64,000 nucleotides of DNA from Patella vulgata (Eukaryota > Mollusca > Gastropoda > Patellidae), in assembly GCF_932274485.2 (NCBI RefSeq), contig NC_065882.2:80936767-81000766 (forward strand), given 5' to 3'. The number at the start of each line of letters is the position of its first letter. Positions within the stretch are counted from its first letter, which is position 1. The notes below the pieces were generated by a model. That model was not told the origin of the DNA. It saw only the letters and a list, made by a program, of their open reading frames with translations, and did no database searches. Made by a program: the position numbers and the translations under genes. Shown one piece after another: positions 1 through 9,444 of this stretch.

Positions 1-35
1 ATGTGCCCGTCTTCATTGGTCCCGATGTTAAAGAA
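1..35 (+). repeat. 3' end fragment of SINE-2, cut by the window edge
   Basis: The first bases match the terminal part of the SINE-2 family seen in full at 48190-48566 (the phrase about a 'gcccgtcttcatt' stretch just before the 3' tail). The rest of the copy lies outside the window. Confidence 0.5.
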
Positions 36-52
36 AAGTAGGACCTATTTTT

Positions 53-790
53 ATACGCCCACATTTTCATGTGGACGTATTATGCCGTCGCCCCTGTCCG
101 TCCGGTCACAATTCTTATCCGATTTCGACGAAACTTGAAATATAGGTTTATCCCCAAAAGATCTCGGCTGCTTTCGATATTGGCATGTACCGGATCGAAA
201 CTTCATGGATTATGGCCCCTGTTTGTACGAAAAATCACGTTTTTAGCTTGTGGACCCTTAGGAGGTCACAATTTTTATCCGATTTTGTTGAAACTTGAAA
301 TGTAAGTTTATAACCCAAAGATCTCAGTTCCTTTCGATATTTGCGCATATCGGACAGTAACTTCCTGAATTATGGCCCCTGATTGTAAGAAAAATCACGT
401 TGTAAGAAAAATCACGTTTTTAGCTTGTGGACCCTATAGAAGTCATAATTTTTATCCGATTTAAAAAAACGTATTATTATGTCACCGTTACACCCTAAGG
501 ATGACTGACTTCAAATTTTGTGAAAATTGGCCCAAAATTGACCGACAAAATGGCCGCCGTTCGTTCTCAAATAGCATAAAAATATGGTTGTGGACCCTAT
601 AGAGGTCACAGTTTTGATCCGATTTTGATGAAACTTGAAATACATATTTATAACACAAAGATCTTGGTTCCTTTCAATATTCATGCATATCGGATTGTAA
701 CTTCCTGAATTATGGCCCTTGATTGTACGAAAAAATCACTTCTTTTTTTGAGCTTGTTCTCTGTCCATCTCTTGCAAAATGTGGGCGTAT
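53..790 (+). mobile_element. Non-autonomous element with ATACGCCCAC termini and internal repeats
   Basis: The left end reads ATACGCCCACATTTTC followed by a short hairpin and GC-rich GCCGTCGCCC; the right end reads AAAATGTGGGCGTAT, so the ends are inverted repeats. The interior holds about four diverged units of roughly 160-180 bp, each with a 'gaattatggcccctgattg' phrase. There is no coding capacity. Related copies are at 1733-2270 and, reversed, at 48717-49168. A different core with the same ends lies at 55204-56704. The superfamily is not known; Helentron-like or TIR-type non-autonomous elements are both possible. Confidence 0.6.
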
Positions 791-1047
791 CTTGCATGGC
801 AACCGCTTGTTACATTAAGGGGGTAGCTGCTGGATGACCTGTATTATATATTCATGTATGTGTTTGTTTATTAAGTCAATAAGGACAATAAGATATTTAA
901 CCTAACTGTCCATGTTTGTGCATATTTGTATATTGATATATTTAGCTCTTGATTTCTACCCAGTTACATTTACAAGAATATACTGGTAAATTGATATTAA
1001 CTGACTAGAAGCTGTTCATTGCCAGACTCGCCATCACTACCTTACCT

Positions 1048-1080
<33 letters not shown>

Positions 1081-1134
1081 CATAGAGATAAAACCATAAC
1101 ATTAAACCCGTTTACATTACAAATTTTAAGTGTG
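791..1134. other. Intergenic, with an AT dinucleotide tract
   Basis: No gene is seen. A simple (AT)n microsatellite occupies about 1051-1079. The remainder is unremarkable AT-rich sequence. Confidence 0.6.
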
Positions 1135-1360
1135 CACGGGTACTTTTTTGTAGTGTAAACCGGTCAAACATAAGCCTGCCGTACTGAGTACCATGCCGAT
1201 TAGGCCCACTGAAGTAAGGTGGTCTCCGCACGTTGCCAGACATGACATGGTTAAATTTTCGTAGCGTAAACCAATGACGTATATATACGTCATTGGTGTA
1301 AACGCTATCCGGTCTGAGAACAGTACTCAGTACGGATTACTGCGCATGCGCTTAATGAAC
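1135..1360. repeat. Fold-back element with nested inverted arms
   Basis: A perfect 28-bp palindrome at 1270-1297 is centred on ATATAT and contains back-to-back TGACGT / ACGTCA. Around it the arms continue imperfectly (TAGCGTAAACC against GGTGTAAACGCTA), and further out GCCGTACTGAGTAC pairs with GTACTCAGTACGGA. The whole can fold into a long stem. It is non-coding and probably a fold-back MITE. Confidence 0.55.
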
Positions 1361-1400
1361 CTTGACCTTTATCCCCCCCACAAACATTGACAGTTCTGTC

Positions 1401-1555
1401 AAATGGCTTCCCAAACTAAATCAAATGCAATAATTGTTTTCATCCCAGTAATTTGCATAGGGACTGAAATTAACTCTTCTGTGAAGAGTTCCACATTTGG
1501 CGTGCCTGGCACGGTTCAGAAACCAGTTATTGTAGGGTAATGTAAAGGGGTCAAC
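1401..1555 (+). repeat. Dispersed repeat, partner of 11447-11602
   Basis: About 155 bp starting AAATGGCTTCCCAA matches 11447-11602 with scattered differences, including a shared 'gtaatttgcatagggactgaa' core and the end 'gtaatgtaaa'. Two diverged copies of one non-coding repeat; the family is not recognised. Confidence 0.55.
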
Positions 1556-1732
1556 CATGTCTACCATCTGCTGAATGTTTTTAGTATTTTTACCCAAGTT
1601 ATTTTGTATATTTGTGTATTATATATTGTATAGGCAGAGATATTTAATAGACCTAGTCATATTAAAATAAAATAATATAATGTTGTTGTTTTGATATTGT
1701 TACCCATAGATCTCCTGTCACACTTCATGTAA

Positions 1733-2270
1733 TATACGCCCACATTTTCACGTGGACGTATTATGCCGTCGCCCCGGTCTGTCAGTCCGTTTACCTTTGT
1801 TTGTGGACACTCTCGAGGAACCAAGGTCCCATGTACATCGGCGTGCGTGTACAACATCCCTTGACAGATAGAATTTGATATACGAGTAGGCCGTAGTACC
1901 GCTGTCCGGGCAAAACTTCCCTCATAGCACACTATGTCGTATGCCCGTTTTCATTATCCCAGTTCGGAGCAGAACAGTAGGGCTTTAAACCCCATTTCAT
2001 TTCATTTCATTTTGGTATATTAAAGAGGCCTTATCTCATTTCGATTTTGGCATGTATTGGACCGTTACTGCATGGATTATAACCCCTGATTGTACGAAAA
2101 ATCACTTTTTGTGCTTCTGGACCCTATTGATGTCACAATTTTTATTTTAATCTTAAAAAAACTGTCCAAATATATTTTTATCAAAAATAGGGAGTTTGAA
2201 TTTTGCGAAAATCGGATCGAAACGTCCCATATATATGACCCCTCTCCTGTAGCACTACCGCTGCCTCGTA
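1733..2270 (+). mobile_element. ATACGCCCAC element interrupted by a SINE
   Basis: The head (TACGCCCACATTTTCACG... GCCGTCGCCCC) at 1733-1815 and the body (repeat phrases around 2040-2260) belong to the same family as 53-790. They are separated by a SINE-2 copy at 1816-2016, so the SINE inserted later. The right terminus is missing. Confidence 0.5.
1816..2016 (+). mobile_element. SINE-2, 5'-truncated
   Basis: This is the 3' half of SINE-2: the conserved block about 'aatttgatatacgagtaggccgtagtaccgctg', then 'ccctcatagcacac', ending TTAAACCCCATTTCATTTCATTT. It lacks the tRNA-like head. The end shares its terminal phrase with SINE-1. Confidence 0.65.
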
Positions 2271-2334
2271 TCTTTATTTTGGCCCGATTGTCTAGGGGTT
2301 GGTTTGTTAGACTTGGGACTGGCTACTTTTGCAT

Positions 2335-2450
2335 CTCTCTTCTTAAGAACTCCACCATTGTGTGTACGTGACAAGGAGTAAGGTCGCCTGTCCAACCTCG
2401 TGGGTTTTCTCCAGGTCCTCCGGTTGCTTCCCACTGCTAAAGACTGCTAA
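2335..2450 (+). mobile_element. SINE-1 internal fragment
   Basis: It matches the body of SINE-1 (GTACGTGACAAGGAGTA, CCAACCTCGTGGGTTTTCTC, then 'cccactgctaaagac'). Head and 3' end are both degraded. Confidence 0.55.
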
Positions 2451-2664
2451 TTCCGATGCGACAATGGGAGAACAAAAGTCCATCTTTCCTTAAGGATATT
2501 TTAACTGAAAACCTGTATGTTTCGCTTGGGAAATATCATTTTTTGCATTCCATCCGAACGACTCGACACTTTGCAAAACCCGGTTAAAGCCAGGACAAAA
2601 CTTACCGAGGCACCCGAAGAAATTGGCAAAATGAATACGCTTTTCATTGAATCTCTCTATCATA

Positions 2665-4197
2665 TACTATTCAAAAAAAGTAGGGGATATTTGATTTGTA
2701 AGTGTTATTAAAGTCACCTAATGAAACTGACGAAGAAACAAATGACAAAATGAAATGAAGTTCACATTCATCGATTTATTCCAAATGATCGTTAGACTAA
2801 GTAAGCCACAGACTGACCATTATAAGGGTAAAATGATACCCGGGGTCAAACAGCAAAGTTACCACAGCATCACAACCAAGTCAGTAACGGGTAAATCCTC
2901 CTCTGTTTGCCAAACAAGCATTGATCCGACGTGGCATACTCCTAATGAGACGTCTAAGGTCATTTTGGTCCAGATTGTCCCATTCCTGTTGCAACGCAGC
3001 AGCAAGTTCTTGGACATTGGCAGGACGTTGTTGACGTTGACGTAACCTCTGTCCAAGCATGTCCCAGACATGCTCGATGGGGGAGAGGTCGGGACTCAGT
3101 GCTGGCCAAGGTAATGTGGTGATGTTCTGTTGTTGGAGGTAACCTGTAACGATCCTGGCCCTGTGACATCTTGCGTTGTCATCCTGGAAGATGAAACGGC
3201 GGCCATGACGTCGTGCGAACGGCACAACATGGACTGCCAAGATGTTGTCCCGGTAGTACTGGCCTGTAACACGCCCTGCAACAACATGTAAAGCCGTTCT
3301 TCCAGCAACAGTGATGCCTCCCCACACCATAACAGAACCACCCCCAAATCGATCATGTCTGATGACGTTAACGTCTTGGAAGCGCTCGTTTCGACGACGC
3401 CACACCCTCCTACGTCTGTCCAAAAAATCAACAGTGAACCTTGACTCATCTGAAAACATCACATTGCTCCAGCGTCGATTATCCCAGTGTTGACGATCCC
3501 TACACCAACGACGTCTTGCCTGAATGTGATGATCTCTCAAACAAGGGATCACGCGAGGACGTCGGGCGCGAAGGTGACCCCTATGCAGTCGATTCCGAAT
3601 CGTCTGGCCACTCACTCTCACACCAGTGTCTGTTTGAAGACGAGCGCTGATCTGATTTGCTGTGATGACACGATTTCTCAAGGCCAAGGTACGGAGAAAT
3701 CGATCCTGGGCTTGAGTTGTCGCCCTTGGTCGACCTGAGCGTGGTCTGTCCTGTACAGATTGTGTATCACGTTATCTGGACCATAGCCTGCTTATGACAG
3801 ACTGAGAAACATTCATCGTCCGCGCCACAACCGCCTGTGTTGTGCCGATCTGTAGCATGCCAAGGGCACGTAACCTTTCATTTTGGGTAAGCCGACGCAT
3901 ATCAAAATTTGTTTTCTGGTCACTAAAACAATTAAACTGATGTTTCCACCCTGGAATTCAATGCCACAATGACTGTAACATTCAAAGTCAGAGTCGTGCA
4001 AATCTTGGGTTGGACCCCCATGATGATCCCAAGCATCACCTGCATTCCATGCGGTAGCTATTGGTGCGTTTGGGCGTCACATGTAACTGGAAATGTTTCT
4101 TCTGTTAGGTTCTATAGTGACTTTTTTCGTAGTCATTTGCATATTTTAGTATTATGCCCCCAAAATCAAATATCCCCTACTTTTTTTTGAATAGTAT
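2665..4197 (-). mobile_element. Tc1/mariner element, copy 1 (inactive)
   Basis: The ends are inverted repeats TACTATTCAAAAAAAGTAGG... of about 30 bp, with a TA target duplication on each side (2663-2664 and 4198-4199). Length is 1533 bp. It is nearly identical to the intact copy at 9445-10972, in opposite orientation. The one visible disabling change in the transposase is described in the gene entry. Confidence 0.9.
2881..3900 (-). pseudogene. Tc1/mariner transposase with a nonsense codon
   Basis: This is the same gene as the intact transposase at 9740-10756 and is collinear from the ATG at 3900 to the TGA at 2881. Codon 43, TAC (Tyr) in the intact copy, is TAA here (3772-3774), so translation stops within the N-terminal helix-turn-helix. 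The downstream frame is open and keeps the catalytic DDE domain (SDESRF, DDNARCH, SPIEHVW). It also carries one extra codon (Asn) after 'YRD'. Otherwise the two copies differ at few positions, so this loss is recent. Confidence 0.88.
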
Positions 4198-4409
4198 ATA
4201 ACATTTTGTATGCACCGTCTAGAGCCAGTTCCTTTTAGAGCAGTCCTGTCATTCCTGTCCACGCTTATTTAAAAGTTGCTATATGAAAATATTGCTCCAC
4301 TTACCTGTTTTAAGGCTATTTTCGGGCCTTTACCTTCTATTTTTCACTGTATTTTTCTTATTTCAACAAAAGGAATCATTTCTCACTTCATGATCTGAAA
4401 AAACGAGTT

Positions 4410-4603
4410 TCTGTGTACACATTGGCGTGCACGTAAAAGATCCCTTGAAATTTGGAATTTGATATAAGAGTAGGTTGTAGTGCCACTGTCCAAGCAAAAT
4501 TTCCCTCATAGCACACTGTATGGCGTATGCCCATCTTCATTAGCCCCGTTAGGAATAGGAGCAAAACAGTAGAACGTTAAACCCCATTTCATTTTATTTC
4601 GCT
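4410..4603 (+). mobile_element. SINE-2, 5'-truncated
   Basis: The 3' part of SINE-2 from 'gtgtacacattggcgtgcacgtaaaagatccc' (read with small differences) to GAACGTTAAACCCCATTTC. It lies between mariner copy 1 and the 3' end of the METTL25-like gene. Confidence 0.65.
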
Positions 4604-4826
4604 ATTCAAAAACATAAACACAATATGTTTAAGTTGTATTGTCATTACGAGACTTGTATTGTCATATTGCAATTTATTAAGGATTGATATCAACGGTTAT
4701 AGAACTCCATCCGTCCCGAAACTGCTCCAAAAGGAATAGTCTAGGGCAGACAATCACAAAATATATTTTTAAAAAAACCCAAACAAAACAAAAGTGGACT
4801 ATTGGAACATTTTCTCCATTTTGTTT
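4604..4826. other. 3' flank of the METTL25-like gene
   Basis: No gene is seen. On the minus strand an AATAAA overlaps the stop codon region of the METTL25-like gene and another lies about 150 bp downstream near 4674; either could be its polyadenylation signal. Confidence 0.4.
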
Positions 4827-7568
4827 TTATTTCTTTATAGCTACAAATCCGTAACACCTCGGTGACACTTCCGCATCAAATAAACGCACTAAAAAAACAT
4901 TTTCTAACATGTCCTGTTCCAACAGAAAGGCAAATCGATCCAGTAAAATTAGAGTTTCTATGCATGGAGCCAAGGCAGCTCGCAGTTGAAAAAATGCTGC
5001 CAATTTTTTCTCCTCTTTGTTATACTTGTCAAAATAATTTGATAAAAGTTCTTCACTTAAATTTTTGGTTGGAAATCCGAGTTTGACGAATGCTTTCCTT
5101 ACATAATCACTAAATGTTGCACAATTTTTATCAACATTTCTCAACCCCCCAACTTTGGTGTCTTCCCCAAACAAATCACAGACTATTTTTTGTAATAAAG
5201 CTCTTTTAAAGAAAGTTCTTCCTTGTAGTTCAGAATCCTGTTTCTTGATTCTACATGGAGATTGGACGGCCAAATTTAAAGCAGTTCTACCAAGAAAACA
5301 TTTGTTTTTAATAAGGGTATCACTAAGTGGGAAACCGAATTCGGAAGAGTCTTGGTTACTTTCATGGGATACAGAAGATTTGGAAGATTTTTGATTCCGT
5401 TGATGAAGATTAGAAGATTCAGAAGAGTATTGGTTCTGTTGATGTGAATCTGAAGCTAAGGAAACATTTTGGTTCCGTTGATTCAGATCAGAAGTTTCAG
5501 AAGAGTCTTGGTTCCTTTGATGGAAATCCGAATATTCGGAAGAGTCTTGATTCCGTTGATGGAGATCCGAAAATTCAAGAAATTGTTCCTTCATTAAATG
5601 ATAACAACATCCTACATAACATAAGACACGAACTGACTTTTCTTTCAAAAAAATCTTAACAATATTGGATGCTAGATCTCCACATGTATGCAATCCAGTT
5701 AAAAGAATGTTGGGGACTTTGTGCGAAAGTTTGTCATCAACATGGAGACCAGTTGCATCTGATATATTTTCAGGTAACGATGTACGAATCACATCCCATA
5801 ATTCAGTAGATTTATCGATGTAAAATGTTTGTGGGAAATAATTCAAAACTCTTTTTCCAGAATCTTTATGTTTGCCTTTACCAGGTTTTTTATTCTTAGT
5901 CAATGAGCTAAAATTGACATTTGTTTTGCCCACAGCCCCTTCATCTATATTTAACATAGAAAATTTCTCAATATCCCCAGATTGGTCCAAGTTATATATT
6001 TTAGTTGAAACACCATCTGTTGACTGTAAATCTACTGGAGGTTCTCTCTGGTTTGGTTGAGATAAAACACCATCTGTTGACTGTAAATCTACTGGAGGTT
6101 CTCTCTGGTTTGGTTGAGATAAAACACCATCTGTTGACTGTAAATCTACTGGAGGTTCTCTCTGGTTTGGTTGAGATAAAACACCATCTGTTGACTGTAA
6201 ATCTACTGGAGGTTCTCTCTGGTCTGGTTGAGTTGAAACGCGATCAGTTGACTTTAAATGTACTAGAGGTTCTCTCTGGTCTGGTTGAGATGAAACATCA
6301 TCAGTTGACACACCTTCTATTGAAATGTGTAAATCTACTGGAGGTTCTCTCTGACCTGGTTCCATTAAATCACCACCAGTTGATGCTGGATCTTCTCTCT
6401 GGTCTGGTTCTGCATCTTCTGTCGATATAAGTACTGATGACTCCATCTTCAGCAGTGGAGAATCTCTTAGGCTTGTCACTGGAGGTTCCTTTTGGATTAG
6501 TTCATTATCTCCAGTCTCTGACAAATCATTTTGTTGATCTGGGAACCTGTTCTGTTGTCTGGTGACTTCAGATTCCCCCTGAACTGACGACACATTGCCA
6601 ATTTGAGACTCCTTTTGAACAGGAGACTCTCTGTCCTGGCCCTCAACTTCAGATACCCTATGTTGCCTACCTTCTCGAGTTCCCAATTTACCCTGATCTG
6701 AAGACTGCTTCTGTTGAACTACTTGAAACTCGCCCTGAAATGACGTTTTTGAGAAAATCTTCTGGTGTTTTTGCATGAGTTTTGACCTTTTCTTGGCACC
6801 ACTTGTATTTCCAGAAGAGGAATCAATTCCCACAACTAAAATATTGTGATATGAAGCCAAGTGAGTTCCCAAATAACCCTTACCGCTTCCAATATCAACA
6901 ACCAAATCGGTTTTATATTTATCATGAAGTCCTGAACATATGCTGGACATAATCTCAATCTCGTGTGATTTCTTTTTGTTCATAAATTCATTTCCAGTAC
7001 TCAATCTCCCCGCACTATTCATGAATTCATTTCCAGCACTCAATCTCCCCGCACTATTCATGGATTCATTCCCATCAGTGTTCGTGTTTCGATTAATTGG
7101 GAAAATATTTAACTTGTGTTCAAGCTCGTCTAAAGATGTCACTACATTTAATGCTTCTAATCTGTGGCCTTGTATGGATTGTAAGAATTCAGTGAGACTT
7201 TTATCGACTGGAATCTGAGTGTCTGAACATTTACATGGGACTTCAGTTGAATCTCTTTCGGTGGACGAAACATCCTCATGTTCTAAACAACAGGATAGTT
7301 TTTCTAAATAGTCATTCTTGGTTATATTATTTTCAACAACTCTTTCCCTGCTCTCTAAAAATTCTGTCACCTCTGGGAGCAGTTTGAGTTCTTCGTCAGT
7401 TAATGACAATAATTCCTTCTGCATTTCATCTGGTATCAAATTCCAATGTTCGTGAGTTAAAAAATTAATTGCATGAGCATTTATTAGAACTTGGTATTGT
7501 TTTATAAAAGAATGAAAATTACACAAATACGTCTTGATAATTTCTATGCTGATTTTTTCGCAAGACAT
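4827..7568 (-). CDS. METTL25-like: METTL25-family SAM-dependent methyltransferase-like protein, single open frame
   Basis: 913 codons from ATG at 7568 to TAA at 4827-4829. The S-adenosylmethionine motif VVDIGSGKGYLG lies near residue 220, preceded by KKKSHEIEIMSSI. The family motif GLHTCGDLAS is near 620, CYVGCCYHLM near 650, and FLGRTALNLAVQSPCR near 757, with a conserved C terminus. These identify the METTL25/METTL25B family, probable methyltransferases. Human METTL25 has about 603 residues and many exons. This frame is about 300 residues longer and has no intron. The extra length is low-complexity sequence with three in-frame tandem repeats: 13-residue units near 166-195, 19-residue units near 409-521 (57 bp each, several almost identical) and 13-residue units near 663-740. 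The last separates CCYHLM from the rest of the domain. It could be a functional intronless gene or an old retrocopy. Confidence 0.85.
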   Translation of the reverse strand: MSCEKISIEIIKTYLCNFHSFIKQYQVLINAHAINFLTHEHWNLIPDEMQKELLSLTDEELKLLPEVTEFLESRERVVENNITKNDYLEKLSCCLEHEDVSSTERDSTEVPCKCSDTQIPVDKSLTEFLQSIQGHRLEALNVVTSLDELEHKLNIFPINRNTNTDGNESMNSAGRLSAGNEFMNSAGRLSTGNEFMNKKKSHEIEIMSSICSGLHDKYKTDLVVDIGSGKGYLGTHLASYHNILVVGIDSSSGNTSGAKKRSKLMQKHQKIFSKTSFQGEFQVVQQKQSSDQGKLGTREGRQHRVSEVEGQDRESPVQKESQIGNVSSVQGESEVTRQQNRFPDQQNDLSETGDNELIQKEPPVTSLRDSPLLKMESSVLISTEDAEPDQREDPASTGGDLMEPGQREPPVDLHISIEGVSTDDVSSQPDQREPLVHLKSTDRVSTQPDQREPPVDLQSTDGVLSQPNQREPPVDLQSTDGVLSQPNQREPPVDLQSTDGVLSQPNQREPPVDLQSTDGVSTKIYNLDQSGDIEKFSMLNIDEGAVGKTNVNFSSLTKNKKPGKGKHKDSGKRVLNYFPQTFYIDKSTELWDVIRTSLPENISDATGLHVDDKLSHKVPNILLTGLHTCGDLASNIVKIFLKEKSVRVLCYVGCCYHLMKEQFLEFSDLHQRNQDSSEYSDFHQRNQDSSETSDLNQRNQNVSLASDSHQQNQYSSESSNLHQRNQKSSKSSVSHESNQDSSEFGFPLSDTLIKNKCFLGRTALNLAVQSPCRIKKQDSELQGRTFFKRALLQKIVCDLFGEDTKVGGLRNVDKNCATFSDYVRKAFVKLGFPTKNLSEELLSNYFDKYNKEEKKLAAFFQLRAALAPCIETLILLDRFAFLLEQDMLENVFLVRLFDAEVSPRCYGFVAIKK
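6004..6345 (-). repeat. 57-bp coding minisatellite inside the METTL25-like gene
   Basis: About six units of 57 bp. Four are almost identical; the others are diverged. Each encodes a 19-residue unit of the type QREPPVDLQSTDGVLSQPN. The period is a multiple of three and all units stay in frame, which argues that the frame is or was recently translated. Confidence 0.85.
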
Positions 7569-7860
7569 TTTAGAATATTTAGAAAAAATATTTTGTTTGA
7601 CACTTTGATAAGACTTTATTTCGAAAGAGAACTACACTTGCCTCACCGTTCAATTTCAATATGCCGAAGATGGGTGAATTGTTATTCAATGTCAGAATGA
7701 CTATTACACACATAAGACTTGATAATTTAAATGTCGATTTTATCGCAAGGCTTTCTTGGTATGTTTCGAAAAAATATTTTTACGTAGGACGTATGTCCAA
7801 ACAAATTACATACGGTTCACCTTCCATACTGGTCTGCCGAAGATTGCCGACTTATTAATA
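7500..7860. repeat. Diverged tandem duplication at the 5' end of the METTL25-like gene
   Basis: About 190 bp spanning the first 25 codons and upstream DNA (7500-7690) is repeated, diverged, at 7693-7860. Matching landmarks include 'attacacaaatacgtcttgataatt' against 'attacacacataagacttgataatt' and 'atgccgaagatgggtgaattg' against 'ctgccgaagattgccgactta'. The outer copy does not keep an open frame. Confidence 0.55.
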
Positions 7861-8296
7861 AGAGCTGCAATTTCTATGTTGAATGTTTGGTTGTGTAACT
7901 GCCATGAACAATAAACTATTTTACGTACGAACTCTGCTGTGTAATAACGTACGTATCTGGCGATAATTTGTCTTCAATTGAATTGTAGCCAGTTTTTATG
8001 GGAGCTCTGTTTGGTCTAATATTTTAAGTTCTCGATCTCTTCGTTGCCATATTGTGGCAAACTAAAATTTAGTACTAACCGCCGAAATATAAACGAAACG
8101 AATTTACTGTAAAGACAGACTTCACTAAATGGTGATTTCAGTTATAAAATTTTTTTAGGTTTAGGAAGTTTAATTGAATCTTACATGTATTTGTTATTTT
8201 GTGTTGTTAGATGTATGCAATCCTGTTTAAAGAGGCATTATATGTAAGATTTAAATAGAGCTGGTTGTAGTTTTGACAAGATGTGTGTAGGTGATC
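7861..8296. other. Intergenic, nothing recognised
   Basis: AT-rich sequence with no convincing open frame, RNA gene or repeat match in the window. Confidence 0.5.
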
Positions 8297-8657
8297 TTAA
8301 AGCGGAAATTGCAAATTTTTAAGTTATATTTTTAAAATTTATTAAAATAAAGCCTGAAAATAGATGGTATCCATAAACAGTCCTACCTTGTTAAAGAATA
8401 ATCCTATTAATCCTATAATTTACTATTGCCAGCTGAGAAATTGGCAAAAATATCATTTTCCTCTTCATTTTCAAACATTTGAATATCGCTACTCCATGGT
8501 GGAGAATAGAAAACAAGGGAGGTAATTGTGTTATTATTTCCTGTGTAAATGAATGACACCTATGATCGTATAATTTTGAGTTGACAACCTATTGAGTAAA
8601 AGACATAGAAATAATTATTTTTTGACTTTCTTAGAAAATTTGCAATTTCCGCTTTAA
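8297..8657. mobile_element. MITE with TTAA-type ends
   Basis: TTAAAGCGGAAATTGCAAAT at the left is mirrored at the right (the reverse complement of AATTTGCAATTTCCGCTTTAA), giving about 23-bp inverted repeats in a 361-bp non-coding element. TTAA at both ends fits a piggyBac- or Kolobok-type target, but the superfamily cannot be told without a transposase. Confidence 0.6.
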
Positions 8658-8659
8658 AC

Positions 8660-9045
8660 ATAGCCTACATTATGCAAGAGCTTAATCTGCCTATTGCAGG
8701 TCTTTCTTTAGGCCTGAAATGTTATCTAAATTATTAATTAGACATTAATTAACTGATCCAGGCCATAATCAACTCTCGATGGCATCGAATTTCTCCGATA
8801 TTAAATAGATTAGAATGGTTCAGCCATATTTTGATTTAATCTAAAAATGGAGGACATGACTTAGCTTCGAACAACCAGTAGGCCTACGGTGGTTGAAATT
8901 ATTACGCTTCTTGTAAAACTTTCAAAGGCTAATATCTTCGCTCGCAATAGAGTAATTTGAATGAAATTTTCAAATTATTCATTTTACATTATCTATTTTC
9001 GAACTATTATAGCAAGAATGGCTAGCTCTTTATCTAAATCTTACA
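8660..9045 (+). repeat. Dispersed repeat R3, copy 1
   Basis: Shares landmarks with 46382-46639/47255-47488 and 49345-49735: 'attgcaggtctttcttta', 'tccaggccataatcaactc', 'gatattaaatagattagaa', 'ggtggttgaaattatt', 'ttcaaaggctaatatcttcg'. About 390 bp, non-coding, family unknown. In copy 2 the first part is present as an inverted pair. Confidence 0.65.
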
Positions 9046-9094
9046 GTCAATCGAGTCTTATTCTCACTTCTCCATTCTCAAATCATTGAACTGG

Positions 9095-9300
9095 CGTGGT
9101 TTCGATTCCCTGGTTGTTAAGTGACAAGGAGTAGGGTCGCCTGCCCAACCTCATGGGTTTTTTCTGGGTCCTCTGACTGCTAAAGACCCCTACGCACAAG
9201 CGATTTAATGAAATAAAAAATTGAACAATATGTTAGTCCCGAAATGCCCTGGTTTGTATTGAGTGGACGTTAAACCCCATTTCTCTCCTCTCCTTGCCAG
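9095..9300 (+). mobile_element. SINE-1, 5'-truncated
   Basis: From the B-box-like region (TGGTTTCGATTCCC) through GTGACAAGGAGTAGGGTCG to GTGGACGTTAAACCCCATTT. The first third of the tRNA-like head is missing. Confidence 0.7.
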
Positions 9301-9444
9301 GCCCTCGGTCTTGCACCACAAGGGGAAACCTGACCAGAATATCCCGAGGAACTTTCTCGGCCAACATCAGGATCAAACCTGGGTGGGACAGAATCTTATT
9401 CACTGCTATCTGGTCCTTTATATAACACATGCTGGTCCTTTATA

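Noticed and set aside
6005-6430. 141-codon plus-strand frame opposite the METTL25-like gene
   Set aside because: Antisense shadow of the 57-bp coding repeat.
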